Origin: Agrobacterium tumefaciens
Lineage (GTDB): Bacteria; Pseudomonadota; Alphaproteobacteria; Rhizobiales; Rhizobiaceae
NCBI GenBank assembly: GCA_025560025.1
Contig: CP048486.1
Span: 1,328,501 to 1,392,500, forward strand
Direction: 5' to 3'
Length of the DNA: 64,000 bases
In this document: one piece after another, positions 16,221 to 25,383 of the stretch
How positions within the stretch are numbered: position 1 is the first letter of the stretch
How the letters are laid out: every line of letters begins with the position of its first letter
Notes under the pieces: model-generated
Told to the model about the DNA's origin: nothing
The model's input: only the letters and a program-made list of their open reading frames with translations
Database searches by the model: none
Translations under genes and position numbers: made by a program

Positions 16221-17759
16221 TCAGAGCATGCCGCTCATCCGCAGATAATAGTTTTCAGCGCTGTCATCGGAAGCTGCTTCCGGCTCATCGGTCTCGTCAT
16301 TGGCGGCGACACGTTCTTCGGCTTCATCCTGAGCGCCAGGATTTTCACCCTCCGGTTCGCCTTCCGCCTCCTCCTCGGAAAACGGCCCGCTTCCGCGATG
16401 CGGACTTTCCGATTCGTGATCGTCTTCCGCCGGGGGGTAGGCGACAAGTGGTAGCGGCGTGCCTTCTTTCGCAAGAGCCGCCGCGATCAGCGATTGCGAC
16501 GCCGATTGTTCCAGCATCGCCATTCTGGCTTCCGGATCGATGGCGGCGCGGGGAAGGGGCTGGGCTTCGGGCCTATTGGCAACTGTTTCCGTTTCCTCGC
16601 CGGACGGGCGGGCGGCGGCCGTTGCCGAAGCGGTTTTTTCGGCAGGCTGTTCTTCCGGCTGCTGTGGCGGAATGCCCGGTGGAGTGGCGGCGGGCTGGGG
16701 CGTGGCTGTTGCCCTGGCAGGAAGTTTGCCGGTCAGGGCGGCAAGCAGCAGGTTTTCCATATCCCGGGCATCGCCTGCAGGTTGGCCGGATGGCTGGAGC
16801 AAGGTTGTCCGCACGTCCTTCTGTTCGGCCTTCACCACATCCCGAAGCGGCAGGGCAGGGCGCGTTTCGACATTTTCTGCCCGTGAGGATTTTGACGCAT
16901 GGGTCTCCGCCGGTACGGTCACTTCCTTTGCCACGTTTCCCGTTTGCAGTTGAGGCGGACGTACCGCGCTTTCGGCTTTTCCGTCCGCTCTTGCGGCTTC
17001 AGGTGAAGAATCGGGCAGGTCGGCGGGTGAGGCAGGAAGATTGGTCCGCAGGTCCGGCAATGCGGGCTGTGCGGTGGCCATGGCTTTTACCGCTGCGGCA
17101 CCAAGGGCAGGCAGGCTGATGAATTGGGACAGGAGCCTGCCGGTTGTCTGCGCATTTGACAGTTGCGCGGCCGCAGCCGCATTCGGGCGGCTGTCCGCGT
17201 TCTGGCCTTGGGGTGTCTGGGCCTTCGGTTGTGGTGGCTGTGCTGGCGTTGGATTGGCCGAATTATTCTGCTGATAGGAAGAGACGACCGCCTTTGCGGC
17301 AAGATCCATTCCCTTGTAGCGGGAAAGCTCGATCAGAAGTGCGAGGCGTGCGGCATCCGGTCCCGTCGGCTGTTTCAGGATTTCGGCCAGCATTGAAAGG
17401 CTCAATCCCTGCAGGACCTTTGCGACCTGTTGTTCCAGTGCCAGACGCTGCGGGGCGGGCAGGGCGCGAATGGCGTCCGTCAGACGCACCACGTAGGCCT
17501 GAATGGCTTCGCCGTCCTGTCTTGGCAGGTTCATCAGCTTGCCGAGCGTTTCCGCCAGAATGGCGGTGCTGCGGGAAAGCTGAAATTCGCTGGCGAGAGA
17601 GGCGATCGCGGCTCTGGCAAAAAGACCGCTGCCATTGTCGGGTGCGGCATTGCTTGCCTGTGGCTGCGCGACCTCTTTCTGCTGCCCGCGCGGTGTCGGT
17701 GTGGCTGAGGCTCCATAGGCGGCATCGGCGGCCGGAATTTTCGGTACAGGCGGTAACAT
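16221..17759 (-). CDS. Unrecognised Ala/Pro-rich protein, 512 residues
   Basis: I do not recognise a family. Residues about 45-170 form an alpha-helical, probably folded region (AIASLASEFQLSRSTAI, then LGKLMNLPRQDGEAIQAYVV and LSLSMLAEILKQPTGPDAA). The middle, about 180-420, is low complexity, rich in Ala, Pro and Gln and likely disordered. The end is very acidic and finishes ENYYLRMSGML. The folded-disordered-short-tail layout resembles flagellar hook-length-control proteins, but no diagnostic motif is seen. Two minus-strand genes upstream end in a related acidic tail plus aromatic motif. The rpsA terminator lies just beyond its stop. Confidence 0.7.
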   Translation of the reverse strand: MLPPVPKIPAADAAYGASATPTPRGQQKEVAQPQASNAAPDNGSGLFARAAIASLASEFQLSRSTAILAETLGKLMNLPRQDGEAIQAYVVRLTDAIRALPAPQRLALEQQVAKVLQGLSLSMLAEILKQPTGPDAARLALLIELSRYKGMDLAAKAVVSSYQQNNSANPTPAQPPQPKAQTPQGQNADSRPNAAAAAQLSNAQTTGRLLSQFISLPALGAAAVKAMATAQPALPDLRTNLPASPADLPDSSPEAARADGKAESAVRPPQLQTGNVAKEVTVPAETHASKSSRAENVETRPALPLRDVVKAEQKDVRTTLLQPSGQPAGDARDMENLLLAALTGKLPARATATPQPAATPPGIPPQQPEEQPAEKTASATAAARPSGEETETVANRPEAQPLPRAAIDPEARMAMLEQSASQSLIAAALAKEGTPLPLVAYPPAEDDHESESPHRGSGPFSEEEAEGEPEGENPGAQDEAEERVAANDETDEPEAASDDSAENYYLRMSGML

Positions 17760-18019
17760 GTTGCGCTCCGTTCCTATCGATTACCGCCGCTGGCTGCGAA
17801 AGGGCCCTCCTGGCTCTCTGATCCGCATTTGGCTGTATGTTGAAAGATTGCCGCGCCGGTGATGTACAGGTGTCATCTCGCCCGCTCATGCGGGAGCGCC
17901 GTGCGCGCCACCGGCCCGAATGCCAGCTGTTGTCGGAGCACACAGAATCATCAAGCCGAAGCTTGACCTGCAGATATTAAGATTTGGCTAACCACGGGCA
18001 GTGCCGTTCACTGGCGTCG

Positions 18020-18328
18020 TCAGGGAGAAACGCCGATGAACATGCGGTAAAGCCCGTTATCGTCGGAATTGACCGATGAAATGTGATCCGGGTCGCTGAT
18101 CGTCTGATCCAGAGCCTCCGGCGGCATCGCATCGAGCCAGCTCGCCTTTGGAAAGCTTCTCTCCGGACGGATATCTTCAGGGGCGATGAGGTTATCTTCC
18201 TCGACCGGCGCGACAAAAACAACGTCATCCGGGACAAGCGACGGGGCAGCCATGGAGAGCAGCGTCTGTGCCGCATTCTGTTCGGCATCGTGACTGGCGG
18301 TGCCGGATATGCCTGAAATATCGGACAT
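18020..18328 (-). CDS. Small acidic protein with C-terminal DDNGLY tail
   Basis: About 102 residues from the ATG at 18328 (a GTG at 18340 is equally possible). Acidic, without cysteine or membrane segment. The last 15 residues, SDDNGLYRMFIGVSP, closely match the end of the protein encoded just upstream (IDDNGLYELLKKKAA); the preceding ten or so residues also align loosely (LDQTISDPDHI against AQAVIEDARDTI). It may be a truncated paralogue of that protein's C-terminal region. Gap to the upstream gene is 49 bases. Function unknown. Confidence 0.62.
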   Translation of the reverse strand: MSDISGISGTASHDAEQNAAQTLLSMAAPSLVPDDVVFVAPVEEDNLIAPEDIRPERSFPKASWLDAMPPEALDQTISDPDHISSVNSDDNGLYRMFIGVSP

Positions 18329-18377
18329 GTCTGAACTCACATCATGTTTCGCTCAAGTGACTATTGGGAAGCAGCAA

Positions 18378-19607
18378 TCATGCCGCCTTTTTCTTCAGCA
18401 GTTCATAAAGGCCATTGTCGTCGATCGAGATCGGCAGAATGGTGTCTCGGGCATCCTCGATAACGGCCTGCGCATCGAGCAGTTTTTCGGCGTCGTCTTC
18501 CGCTTCAGCTGGCGACGCAGGTGCATCCTTGCCTGCAGCTTCTTTATCGTTTTCAGGAGGAGCAGGTTCAGCGGCCGGCGTGGCGGCAAGTACGGAAATC
18601 AGGGCCATTTCCGAAGAAATATCGACTGGACCCTGCCCGCCTGCCGCGTCCGTTTTTTCATCGGCGGAGGCGTCCAGATGTTCTTTGACGACATCCTGCA
18701 ATTCCTGCACGTCTTCAAGCTTGCCCTGCGCATCGCGGGTCTGGATATCCTGTTCCCGCTCGGCGGCAACTTCCGCATCGTTGATCTCGCCGATGCGATT
18801 TTCCCCGCGCTCAGCCTGCAATTCTTCCTTACTCTTCGGGTCTGCGACATCTTCAAGGCGCTGGATGACCTTCAGCGTCTCCCGTGTCATGAAGCGCGTA
18901 CCTTGCGCCTGCTCGTTCAGCGCATCCTTGACGGCGCGCGCGGCATCGCCATAAGGGTTGGCGATGGCGGCGATCATCTGTTGTGCCGAAACACCGAGTT
19001 CCTTGAGACCCGTGGATTCTTCCAGATCATCGACGGTTCGGGGCAGGGTGGCGCGGGCCGCCATGATGGCCTTCGACAGCTGCTCGCCGAAATCCTCTTC
19101 CTTGCCTGACAGGCCGGCGCCTGCGGCGATACGTGCAGCAAGGGCGGCCATGGGATCTGTCTTGGCGCCGACGCCGTTGTTCAGAACCTCCAGGACCTGC
19201 GCTTCCGAGACACCGAAGGATGTCAGGGAAATCTTCGTGGCTTTTCCCTGTGCATCGGTTTTTTCGAAATTTTCGGTCAGGGTCAGCGCGTCCTGAAGCC
19301 TCTGCGCGAAAGAGGTGTTCGATTCATCGGCTTCCTGGGTGATGCCGAGGGCGGAGGAGAAGCGGGAAACAAGCGAGGCGAAGGGATCCGCGTCCGGCTT
19401 CATGATGCCGAACAGATAGGCGCTTATCTTTTCATTGGCGACACGCTGGCTTTCGTCCGGCTGCGGCTGCGTTTTGACCGCGTCATCCTTTTGGGTGCCG
19501 TTTGCCTTTTCCTGCTCTTCGCGCTGGCGTTCCTCGATGGTCTCGACCATCGACCGCATGATGTCGCTGACTGCAATGCCTGCCGTCTGCTGTAGCGGAG
19601 TAATCAT
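18378..19607 (-). CDS. Unrecognised acidic helical protein with DDNGLY tail
   Basis: 409 residues, acidic and mostly helical. An N-terminal 50 residues start MITPLQQTAGIAVSDIMRSM and continue into a Glu/Gln-rich segment with coiled-coil character. A middle part (about 75-250) has repeated helices such as DPFASLVSRFSSALGI and DPMAALAARIAAGAGLS, which resemble each other and may be an internal duplication. The C-terminal third is Ala/Glu/Asp-rich and ends ISIDDNGLYELLKKKAA. No signal peptide, cysteine or catalytic motif is seen. It heads a run of three minus-strand genes with similar tails. Real coding is supported by length and clean start context, but no function can be given. Confidence 0.7.
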   Translation of the reverse strand: MITPLQQTAGIAVSDIMRSMVETIEERQREEQEKANGTQKDDAVKTQPQPDESQRVANEKISAYLFGIMKPDADPFASLVSRFSSALGITQEADESNTSFAQRLQDALTLTENFEKTDAQGKATKISLTSFGVSEAQVLEVLNNGVGAKTDPMAALAARIAAGAGLSGKEEDFGEQLSKAIMAARATLPRTVDDLEESTGLKELGVSAQQMIAAIANPYGDAARAVKDALNEQAQGTRFMTRETLKVIQRLEDVADPKSKEELQAERGENRIGEINDAEVAAEREQDIQTRDAQGKLEDVQELQDVVKEHLDASADEKTDAAGGQGPVDISSEMALISVLAATPAAEPAPPENDKEAAGKDAPASPAEAEDDAEKLLDAQAVIEDARDTILPISIDDNGLYELLKKKAA

Positions 19608-19690
19608 CTGGAAAGTCCCCGGCCGCCCAAAGTTGCGGCCGAGAATAGGCAGTTCTGGTAAATCAGTGCTTAAACAATCTGCGCGAACGC

Positions 19691-20317
19691 TCAGCTATGG
19701 GCGAAAATATCCGTTTCTTCCCAGCCGAGGAGGTCGAGCTTCGCGCGGGTCGGCAGAAAGGCGAAACAGGCATCGGCGTGATCGAGGCGACCGTCGCGGA
19801 TAAGGCGGGCTGTCAGCTTGTCGCGCAGCGCATGCAGGTAAAGCACGTCGGAAGCGGCATATTCAAGCTGCGCGGGCGACAGGGTTTCCGCTGCCCAGTC
19901 CGACGATTGCTGCGCCTTGGAAATATCGATTTCCAGCATTTCCTTCAGATTGTCCTTCAGCCCATGCCGGTCCGTATAGGTGCGGGTCAGGCGCGAGGCG
20001 ATCTTGGTGCAGAAAACCGGTGTGGTCGTCACGCCGAAGGTGTGGAACAGAACGGCAATGTCAAAACGGCCATAATGAAAGATTTTCTGGCGGGCGGGAT
20101 CGGCAAGCATCCGGACGAGGTTCGGGGCCTCCTTCTGGCCGGCGGCGATGCGGATGACGTCTGCCGTGCCGTCGCCCGGCGAAAGCTGGACGACGCAGAG
20201 GCGGTCACGGCGCGGCACCAGTCCCAGCGTTTCCGTGTCGATGGCGATGGCGCCGGTATAACGTGCGGCATCTTCGGCGGAAATATCGCCTTCGTGGTAA
20301 CGGATGGGTGCGGCCAT
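19691..20317 (-). CDS. RNase D-like 3'-5' exonuclease
   Basis: 208 residues from the ATG at 20317, preceded by CTGGAGCAAGAC. DEDD exonuclease signatures are present in order: Exo I IAIDTETLG, Exo II FHYGRFDIAVL and Exo III YAASDVLYLHAL with the Tyr four residues before the Asp (DEDDy type). It is about half the length of E. coli RNase D and has no HRDC domain, as in the short RNase D-like proteins of alphaproteobacteria. A frame extension to 20500 adds non-homologous residues. It is transcribed divergently from the neighbouring deoxyribosyltransferase. Confidence 0.88.
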   Translation of the reverse strand: MAAPIRYHEGDISAEDAARYTGAIAIDTETLGLVPRRDRLCVVQLSPGDGTADVIRIAAGQKEAPNLVRMLADPARQKIFHYGRFDIAVLFHTFGVTTTPVFCTKIASRLTRTYTDRHGLKDNLKEMLEIDISKAQQSSDWAAETLSPAQLEYAASDVLYLHALRDKLTARLIRDGRLDHADACFAFLPTRAKLDLLGWEETDIFAHS

Positions 20318-20493
20318 GTCTTGCTCCAGGAATTTCCAGTTCGTTGCTCCGGCTATAACGGAAAGAGCGGGCGGACGATACCGTTTTATAGGCCCGCCCA
20401 AGGTCCTTCGCGCGCCTCTTGGCACTTGCCTTTGCGAAAGTCCCCGGGTTAGGTTCGGGAAATCCTTTTCTTCCAGATTGCATGAAATTCCCG

Positions 20494-21108
20494 ATGACAA
20501 AGAAAATCTATCTCGCCGGACCGGAAGTTTTCCTCCCGAACGCGCGTGAAATGCTTGATCTCAAGGCCGCGCTTGCGCGGGAAGCCGGTTTTGTGCCGCT
20601 ATCGCCGGGTGATCTGCAAATCCCTCCGGCGGATACGAAGATTGGCCACGGTTGCAACATCAATGCCATCGATGAGCAGATGATGCTGGAAGCGGATGCG
20701 GTGATCGCCAATCTAACACCGTTCCGTGGTATCGCCGCCGATACGGGAACGAGCTACGAACTTGGGTTCATGTGCGCGCTGGGCAAGCCGGTTTTCGCCT
20801 ATACCAATGTCGCGGCCAATCATTTCACCCGCATCAAGGCGCATTACGGCGGTATTGCCGCAATTGACGAAACCGGCCGGTATCGCGGGCCGGACGGGCT
20901 GTCGATCGAGAATTTCGACATGGTCGACAATCTCATGCTGCATGGCGGGATCGTGCGGCGCGGCGGCGTCATCATCGTCGGCAACGCGTCCGGGGAGGCG
21001 CTGTATACGGATCTGGACGCCTACAGGCGCTGCCTCGCTGTGGCCGCCGAAAAATTATTGACAGAGACTGACCCTGACAGAAGAAATCTAGCGGAGACAT
21101 CATCATGA
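20494..21108 (+). CDS. Nucleoside 2-deoxyribosyltransferase
   Basis: 204 residues, starting MTKKIYLAGPEVFLPNA, the family hallmark; an in-frame ATG at 20482 is also possible. Family members swap bases on 2'-deoxyribonucleosides or hydrolyse deoxynucleoside monophosphates. The substrate pocket DAVIANLTPFRG and the catalytic Glu in GTSYELGFMCALGKPV are both visible. The stop overlaps the start of the next gene by 4 bases, so it is coupled to the serine dehydrogenase. Confidence 0.88.
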   Translation: MTKKIYLAGPEVFLPNAREMLDLKAALAREAGFVPLSPGDLQIPPADTKIGHGCNINAIDEQMMLEADAVIANLTPFRGIAADTGTSYELGFMCALGKPVFAYTNVAANHFTRIKAHYGGIAAIDETGRYRGPDGLSIENFDMVDNLMLHGGIVRRGGVIIVGNASGEALYTDLDAYRRCLAVAAEKLLTETDPDRRNLAETSS

Positions 21109-21854
21109 GCGGTACCATCCTCATCACCGGCGCTACATCCGGTTTCGGACAGGCCACGGCGCAGCGCTTCATCAAGGAAGGCTGGAAAGTCATCGGCACC
21201 GGCCGCCGGGCCGAACGCCTGGAAGCATCGGCGAAGGAACTCGGTTCCGCCTTTCATGGTGTCGCTTTCGACATCACAGATGAAGATGCAACTAAAAAGG
21301 CGCTTGCGGCACTGCCGGAGGATTTCCGGGACATCGATATCCTCGTCAACAATGCCGGCCTGGCGCTTGGTACGGCGCCTGCGCCGCAGGTGCCGCTGAA
21401 AGACTGGCAGACCATGGTGAACACCAACATCACCGGCCTCCTGAACATCACCCATCAGCTTTTGCCGACCCTGATCGACCGCAGGGGCATTGTCGTCAAT
21501 CTTTCATCGGTGGCTGCGCATTGGCCCTATGCCGGCGGCAATGTCTATGCCGGCACAAAGGCCTTCCTGCGGCAGTTCTCGCTCGGTCTTCGCTCAGACC
21601 TGCATGGCAAGGGCGTAAGGGTTACCTCCATCGAACCCGGCATGTGCGAAACCGAATTCACGCTGGTGCGAACCGGCGGCAACCAGGATGCCTCGGACAA
21701 TCTCTATAAGGGCGTCAACCCGATCACGGCCGAAGATATCGCCAATACGATCTATTGGGTCGCCTCGCAGCCGAAGCATATCAACATCAACAGCCTCGAA
21801 CTCATGCCGGTCAACCAGTCCTTTGCCGGTTTTCAGGTCTATCGGGAAAGCTGA
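21105..21854 (+). CDS. sdh: NADP-dependent serine 3-dehydrogenase (SDR family)
   Basis: 249-residue short-chain dehydrogenase with cofactor motif TGATSGFG, NNAG and the catalytic Ser (NLSSVAAHW) and Tyr-Lys (VYAGTK). The sequence closely follows YdfG and the L-serine 3-dehydrogenase characterised from Agrobacterium, which oxidises L-serine to 2-aminomalonate semialdehyde; related enzymes reduce 3-hydroxy acids. The ATG overlaps the previous stop, and AGCGGAGA upstream acts as ribosome binding site. Exact substrate is inferred from family. Confidence 0.85.
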   Translation: MSGTILITGATSGFGQATAQRFIKEGWKVIGTGRRAERLEASAKELGSAFHGVAFDITDEDATKKALAALPEDFRDIDILVNNAGLALGTAPAPQVPLKDWQTMVNTNITGLLNITHQLLPTLIDRRGIVVNLSSVAAHWPYAGGNVYAGTKAFLRQFSLGLRSDLHGKGVRVTSIEPGMCETEFTLVRTGGNQDASDNLYKGVNPITAEDIANTIYWVASQPKHININSLELMPVNQSFAGFQVYRES

Positions 21855-21976
21855 TTTCTCAGTGTATTCCGGGGAGTGCTGAAAAACAGAGCAGGATTTT
21901 TCGAGCTATGCAGAAATGCAATGCTGCATTGCGAGACTCGCTCTGTTAAAAAGCGCGGAAGTCGCTATATTCAAAT

Positions 21977-22099
21977 CATCGAAGCGACGCACTCCTCCTC
22001 CCAGCGTCGCTCGATGTGGATCGGTGGCACTCCTCCTCCCAGTCGCCGATCAAGTTTGAAGCCTGCCGCACCTCCTCCCGCGGCAGGCTTTTTCCTTTT
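21977..22099 (+). ncRNA. Trans-acting small RNA of the alpha-r14 (NfeR1-like) family
   Basis: Three consecutive hairpins each present an anti-Shine-Dalgarno sequence in the loop. Stem 21984-21990/22004-22010 has loop ACTCCTCCTCCCA. Stem 22019-22028/22042-22051 (with two G-U pairs) has the same 13-base loop. The perfect 9-bp stem 22061-22069/22080-22088 has loop ACCTCCTCCC and is followed by TTTTTCCTTTT, serving as terminator. Repeated CUCCUCCC loops are the trademark of rhizobial alpha-r14 RNAs such as NfeR1 of Sinorhizobium, which are about 120 nt long. The 5' end is estimated from a CTATAT at 21965-21970 and is approximate. Confidence 0.85.
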
Positions 22100-22408
22100 C
22101 TGGGCCTCATTTCCGAAGAGTCTCATGCGCGAGTTTCCGCGCGCCGGCTATGTGCCGGCGGTGCTTTTGCATCTTCCCCCATGGATTTCCGGGGGATTTC
22201 GGATTTCTCCGTCAAGGCGACGAGTGCGGAAATCGGACGCGTGTCGATCACGATTTCGTTATGTCTAGATGAATATGCACAGTTTTGTGGCAGTGGGCGG
22301 TGCTGGCCCATTGCTTAGCCTCCGGCCTGTGTTTAAGCATGGGCAAAAGAACGCTTGGGAGGTTGCCGGCACGCTTGTGTCTGTGCGCCCGAAAGCGGCG
22401 GGGAGAGA

Positions 22409-23596
22409 ATGGCAGACTTTCAAGAGGCGCTGAAGCGGTTTCAGCCGATCGCGGTTTCATCGATCGCTGAAGACGAACTAAGGTTGCGACTACGCGGCCT
22501 GCAAGCGCGAATGATCCAGCAGAACATCAAGGCGGTCTGGCTCGATGCATCATCGTCGCTGACCTATTATACCGGCCTGTCGCTCGGTCTTTCCGAACGA
22601 ATTCACGGCGCCCTGGTGCCGGCGGAAGGCGCCCCGGTCTATGTCAGCCCGACCTTCGAGGAGCCGAAGCTTCAGACCCTGATCCGTATCCCGGGTGAGG
22701 TCGTCGTCTGGGAAGAAGATGAAAATCCCTTTGACCTGATGACGACGCGTATCGACGCACTTTCCTGTTCCGGCCATCTTGTCGCTATCGATCCAGCCAC
22801 ACCTTTTGTTTTTGCATCGGCTTTGATGCAGCGTCTGGAAGGACGGATCATTTCCGCCCAGCCGCTGATCGTCGCCCAGCGACAGGTCAAGTCCGCCGCC
22901 GAAATCGCCCTCATCCAGACCGCCATGGATGCAAGCTACGGCGTGCAGAAGGCTGTGTTCGAGGGGCTGCGTCCGGGCGTTTCCACCACCGAAGTAGCTG
23001 ATTTCGTTAACGCTGCCCATATTGCGCTTGGCCTGAAGCCGCTTTTCGTGGCGGTGCAGTTCGGCGAGGCGACGGCCTATCCGCATGGCGTGCCCTATGC
23101 GCAGACGCTGAATGAAGGCGACATGGTGCTGGTCGATCTCGGCGCCATTCTTCACGGCTATCGTTCGGATATCACCCGCACCTATGTTTTCGGCCAGCCG
23201 ACGGATCGGCAGCGCTTTCTCTGGAACGCCGAACGCGATGCCCAGGCTGCGGCCTTTAACGCGGCTAAGGTCGGCGCTGCCTGTTCGGATGTGGACAAGG
23301 CCGCGCGCGACAGTCTGAAGGCGGCCGGTTTCGGCCCGGATTATCAGCTTCCCGGACTGCCGCACCGCACCGGCCACGGGCTCGGGCTGGATATTCACGA
23401 AGAACCCTATATCGTTGCAGGAAATGCCACGGCGCTTGAGCCGGGCATGTGCTTTTCCATCGAGCCGATGCTTTGCGTTTATGGGGAATGCGGCGTCCGT
23501 CTCGAGGACATTGTTTATATGACGGAGGCCGGGCCGCGCTGGTTCTGCCCTCCGGAGAAGAACCTCGACCGGCTGTTTCAGCCGGTCGCCGGGTAA
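22409..23596 (+). CDS. M24 family X-Pro aminopeptidase/dipeptidase
   Basis: 395 residues from the ATG at 22409 (GGGGAGAGA upstream). N-terminal creatinase-like domain (about 1-160), then the pita-bread metallopeptidase domain with a complete two-metal site: Asp in VLVDLG, Asp in YRSDITRTYVFG, His in HRTGHGLGLDIHEEP, Glu in FSIEPML and Glu in VRLEDIVYM. It probably cleaves peptides containing proline. It is followed 120 bases later by a dipeptide transporter operon, so imported peptides may be its substrate. A longer in-frame start at 22355 has no ribosome binding site. Confidence 0.88.
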   Translation: MADFQEALKRFQPIAVSSIAEDELRLRLRGLQARMIQQNIKAVWLDASSSLTYYTGLSLGLSERIHGALVPAEGAPVYVSPTFEEPKLQTLIRIPGEVVVWEEDENPFDLMTTRIDALSCSGHLVAIDPATPFVFASALMQRLEGRIISAQPLIVAQRQVKSAAEIALIQTAMDASYGVQKAVFEGLRPGVSTTEVADFVNAAHIALGLKPLFVAVQFGEATAYPHGVPYAQTLNEGDMVLVDLGAILHGYRSDITRTYVFGQPTDRQRFLWNAERDAQAAAFNAAKVGAACSDVDKAARDSLKAAGFGPDYQLPGLPHRTGHGLGLDIHEEPYIVAGNATALEPGMCFSIEPMLCVYGECGVRLEDIVYMTEAGPRWFCPPEKNLDRLFQPVAG

Positions 23597-23716
23597 TTGG
23601 TCGGGAGGCAAAGGACCGAACAGCGACACGGGGGTTCCCGCGTCGCTGCTGACCAGAAGAGGTAGGCCCCCGGACGGGGCCGCAGGAACTCAGAAAAAGA
23701 GGGAAAGGACCACCAG

Positions 23717-25321
23717 ATGAAAACGCTGACCCGCAGTTTGCTTATCGCCTCTGCGCTTGCGATTACTTCCGCCGTGCCTGCCATGGCGAAGACCTTCGTT
23801 TATTGCTCCGAGGCGTCGCCGGAAGGCTTCGATCCGTCGCCCTACACCGCCGGCGGCACCTTCGATGCCTCCGCGCATCCGGTCTACAACCGTCTGACCG
23901 AGTTCAAGAAGGGCACGACCGAAGTTGAGCCGGGCCTTGCTGAAAAATGGGATGTTTCGAGCGATGGCCTCGAATACACCTTCCACCTGCGCAAGGGTGT
24001 GAAGTTCCACTCCAACGACAAGTTCACGCCGAGCCGCGATTTCAACGCCGATGACGTGATCTTCAGCTACAACCGCCAGGGCGACGCGAAGAACCCGTGG
24101 AACCAGTATATCGCAGGTATCACCTACGAATATTACAACTCCATGGAAATGCCGTCGCTGATCAAGGAAATCGTCAAGGTTGACGATTACACGGTCAAGT
24201 TCGTGCTGACGCGCCCGGAAGCGCCGTTCCTCGCCAACATCGCCATGCCTTTCGCTTCGATCGTGTCGAAGGAATATGCCGATGCGCTCGACAAGGCCGG
24301 CACCAAGGAAGACTTCAACAACCTGCCGATCGGCACCGGTCCGTTCAAGTTCGTCGCCTATCAGAAGGACGCGGTCATCCGCTACCAGAAGAATGCCGAC
24401 TACTGGGGTGACGCGCCGAAGATCGACGATCTGATCTTCGCAATCACGCCGGATGCCGCCGTTCGCCTGCAGAAGCTGAAGGCCGGCGAATGCCACCTGA
24501 TGCCTTATCCGGCACCGGCTGACCTTGCCGCCATCCGCGCCGACAAGAACCTCAAGCTCGATGAACAGCCGGGCCTGAACGTTGCCTACTTCGCCTACAA
24601 CACCACTGTTGCACCTTTCGACAAGCCGGAAGTGCGCAAGGCGCTGAACATGGCGATGAACAAGCAGGCGATCATTGACGCCGTGTTCCAGGGCGCAGGC
24701 CAGGTTGCCAAGAACCCGATCCCGCCGACCATGTGGTCCTACAACGACAGCATCAAGGACGATGCCTACGATCCGGAAGCTGCCAAGAAGGCTCTCGAAG
24801 CCGCTGGCGTCAAGGATCTGTCGATGAAGATCTGGGCAATGCCGGTGCAGCGCCCCTACATGCCGAACGCCCGCCGCACGGCCGAACTGATCCAGTCGGA
24901 TTTCGCGAAGGTCGGTGTCAAGGCCGAGATCGTCTCCTTCGAATGGGGTGAATACCTCAAGAAGTCGACCGAAGTGAACCGTGACGGTTCCGTCATCCTC
25001 GGCTGGACCGGCGACAACGGTGACCCGGACAACTTCATGGGTGTTCTGCTCTCCTGCGCCGCAACCGGCGAAGGCGGTGCAAACCGTGCTCAGTGGTGCA
25101 ACAAGGAGTTCTCCGAGCTGCTGTCCAAGGCAAAGCAGACCACTGACGTTGCCGAGCGCACCAAGCTTTATGAGCAGGCGCAGGTGATCTTCAAGGAACA
25201 GGCTCCGTGGGCGACGCTTGCGCACTCCACGCAGTTCGTTCCGATGTCTGCCAAGGTTTCCGGCTTCACCATGAGCCCGCTTGGCGACTTCACCTTCGAA
25301 TCCGTCGACATCGCGGAGTAA
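23717..25321 (+). CDS. dppA: Periplasmic dipeptide-binding protein, ABC transporter family 5
   Basis: 534 residues with a signal peptide cut near [11 protein letters not shown]. Family 5 solute-binding features include [44 protein letters not shown] and the [12 protein letters not shown] segment, and [12 protein letters not shown] as in E. coli DppA. The 120-base leader holds a stable hairpin at 23621-23648 (CAGCGAC-A-CGGG paired with CCCG-C-GTCGCTG). GAGGGAAAGGA serves as ribosome binding site. First gene of dppABCDF; substrate preference for dipeptides is inferred by similarity. Confidence 0.92.
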   Translation: MKTLTRSLLIASALAITSAVPAMAKTFVYCSEASPEGFDPSPYTAGGTFDASAHPVYNRLTEFKKGTTEVEPGLAEKWDVSSDGLEYTFHLRKGVKFHSNDKFTPSRDFNADDVIFSYNRQGDAKNPWNQYIAGITYEYYNSMEMPSLIKEIVKVDDYTVKFVLTRPEAPFLANIAMPFASIVSKEYADALDKAGTKEDFNNLPIGTGPFKFVAYQKDAVIRYQKNADYWGDAPKIDDLIFAITPDAAVRLQKLKAGECHLMPYPAPADLAAIRADKNLKLDEQPGLNVAYFAYNTTVAPFDKPEVRKALNMAMNKQAIIDAVFQGAGQVAKNPIPPTMWSYNDSIKDDAYDPEAAKKALEAAGVKDLSMKIWAMPVQRPYMPNARRTAELIQSDFAKVGVKAEIVSFEWGEYLKKSTEVNRDGSVILGWTGDNGDPDNFMGVLLSCAATGEGGANRAQWCNKEFSELLSKAKQTTDVAERTKLYEQAQVIFKEQAPWATLAHSTQFVPMSAKVSGFTMSPLGDFTFESVDIAE

Positions 25322-25334
25322 TCCCAAGTAACAG

Positions 25335-25371
25335 GACGCGCGGAAGAACTCGGTTCTTCCGCGCGTCTTTT
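25335..25371 (+). terminator. Intercistronic stem-loop between dppA and dppB
   Basis: Perfect 15-bp stem (GACGCGCGGAAGAAC / GTTCTTCCGCGCGTC) with a 3-base loop, followed by TTTTC. Such structures protect the abundant binding-protein mRNA and let only part of the transcripts run on into the permease genes. Confidence 0.85.
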
Positions 25372-25383
25372 CAGGAAAAAACC

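Noticed and set aside
21984..22088. Repeated ACTCCTCCTCCCA considered as a CRISPR-like or tandem repeat
   Set aside because: Repeats lie in the loops of paired stems of differing sequence and the last is a terminator; this fits an alpha-r14 small RNA, not an array.
22269..22433. 54-codon frame overlapping the start of the M24 peptidase gene
   Set aside because: No ribosome binding site and it overlaps the real start out of frame; a leader peptide cannot be supported.
23690..25327. 545-codon minus-strand open frame opposite dppA
   Set aside because: Shadow of dppA; composition is Arg/Gly/Val-rich and lacks any recognisable domain.
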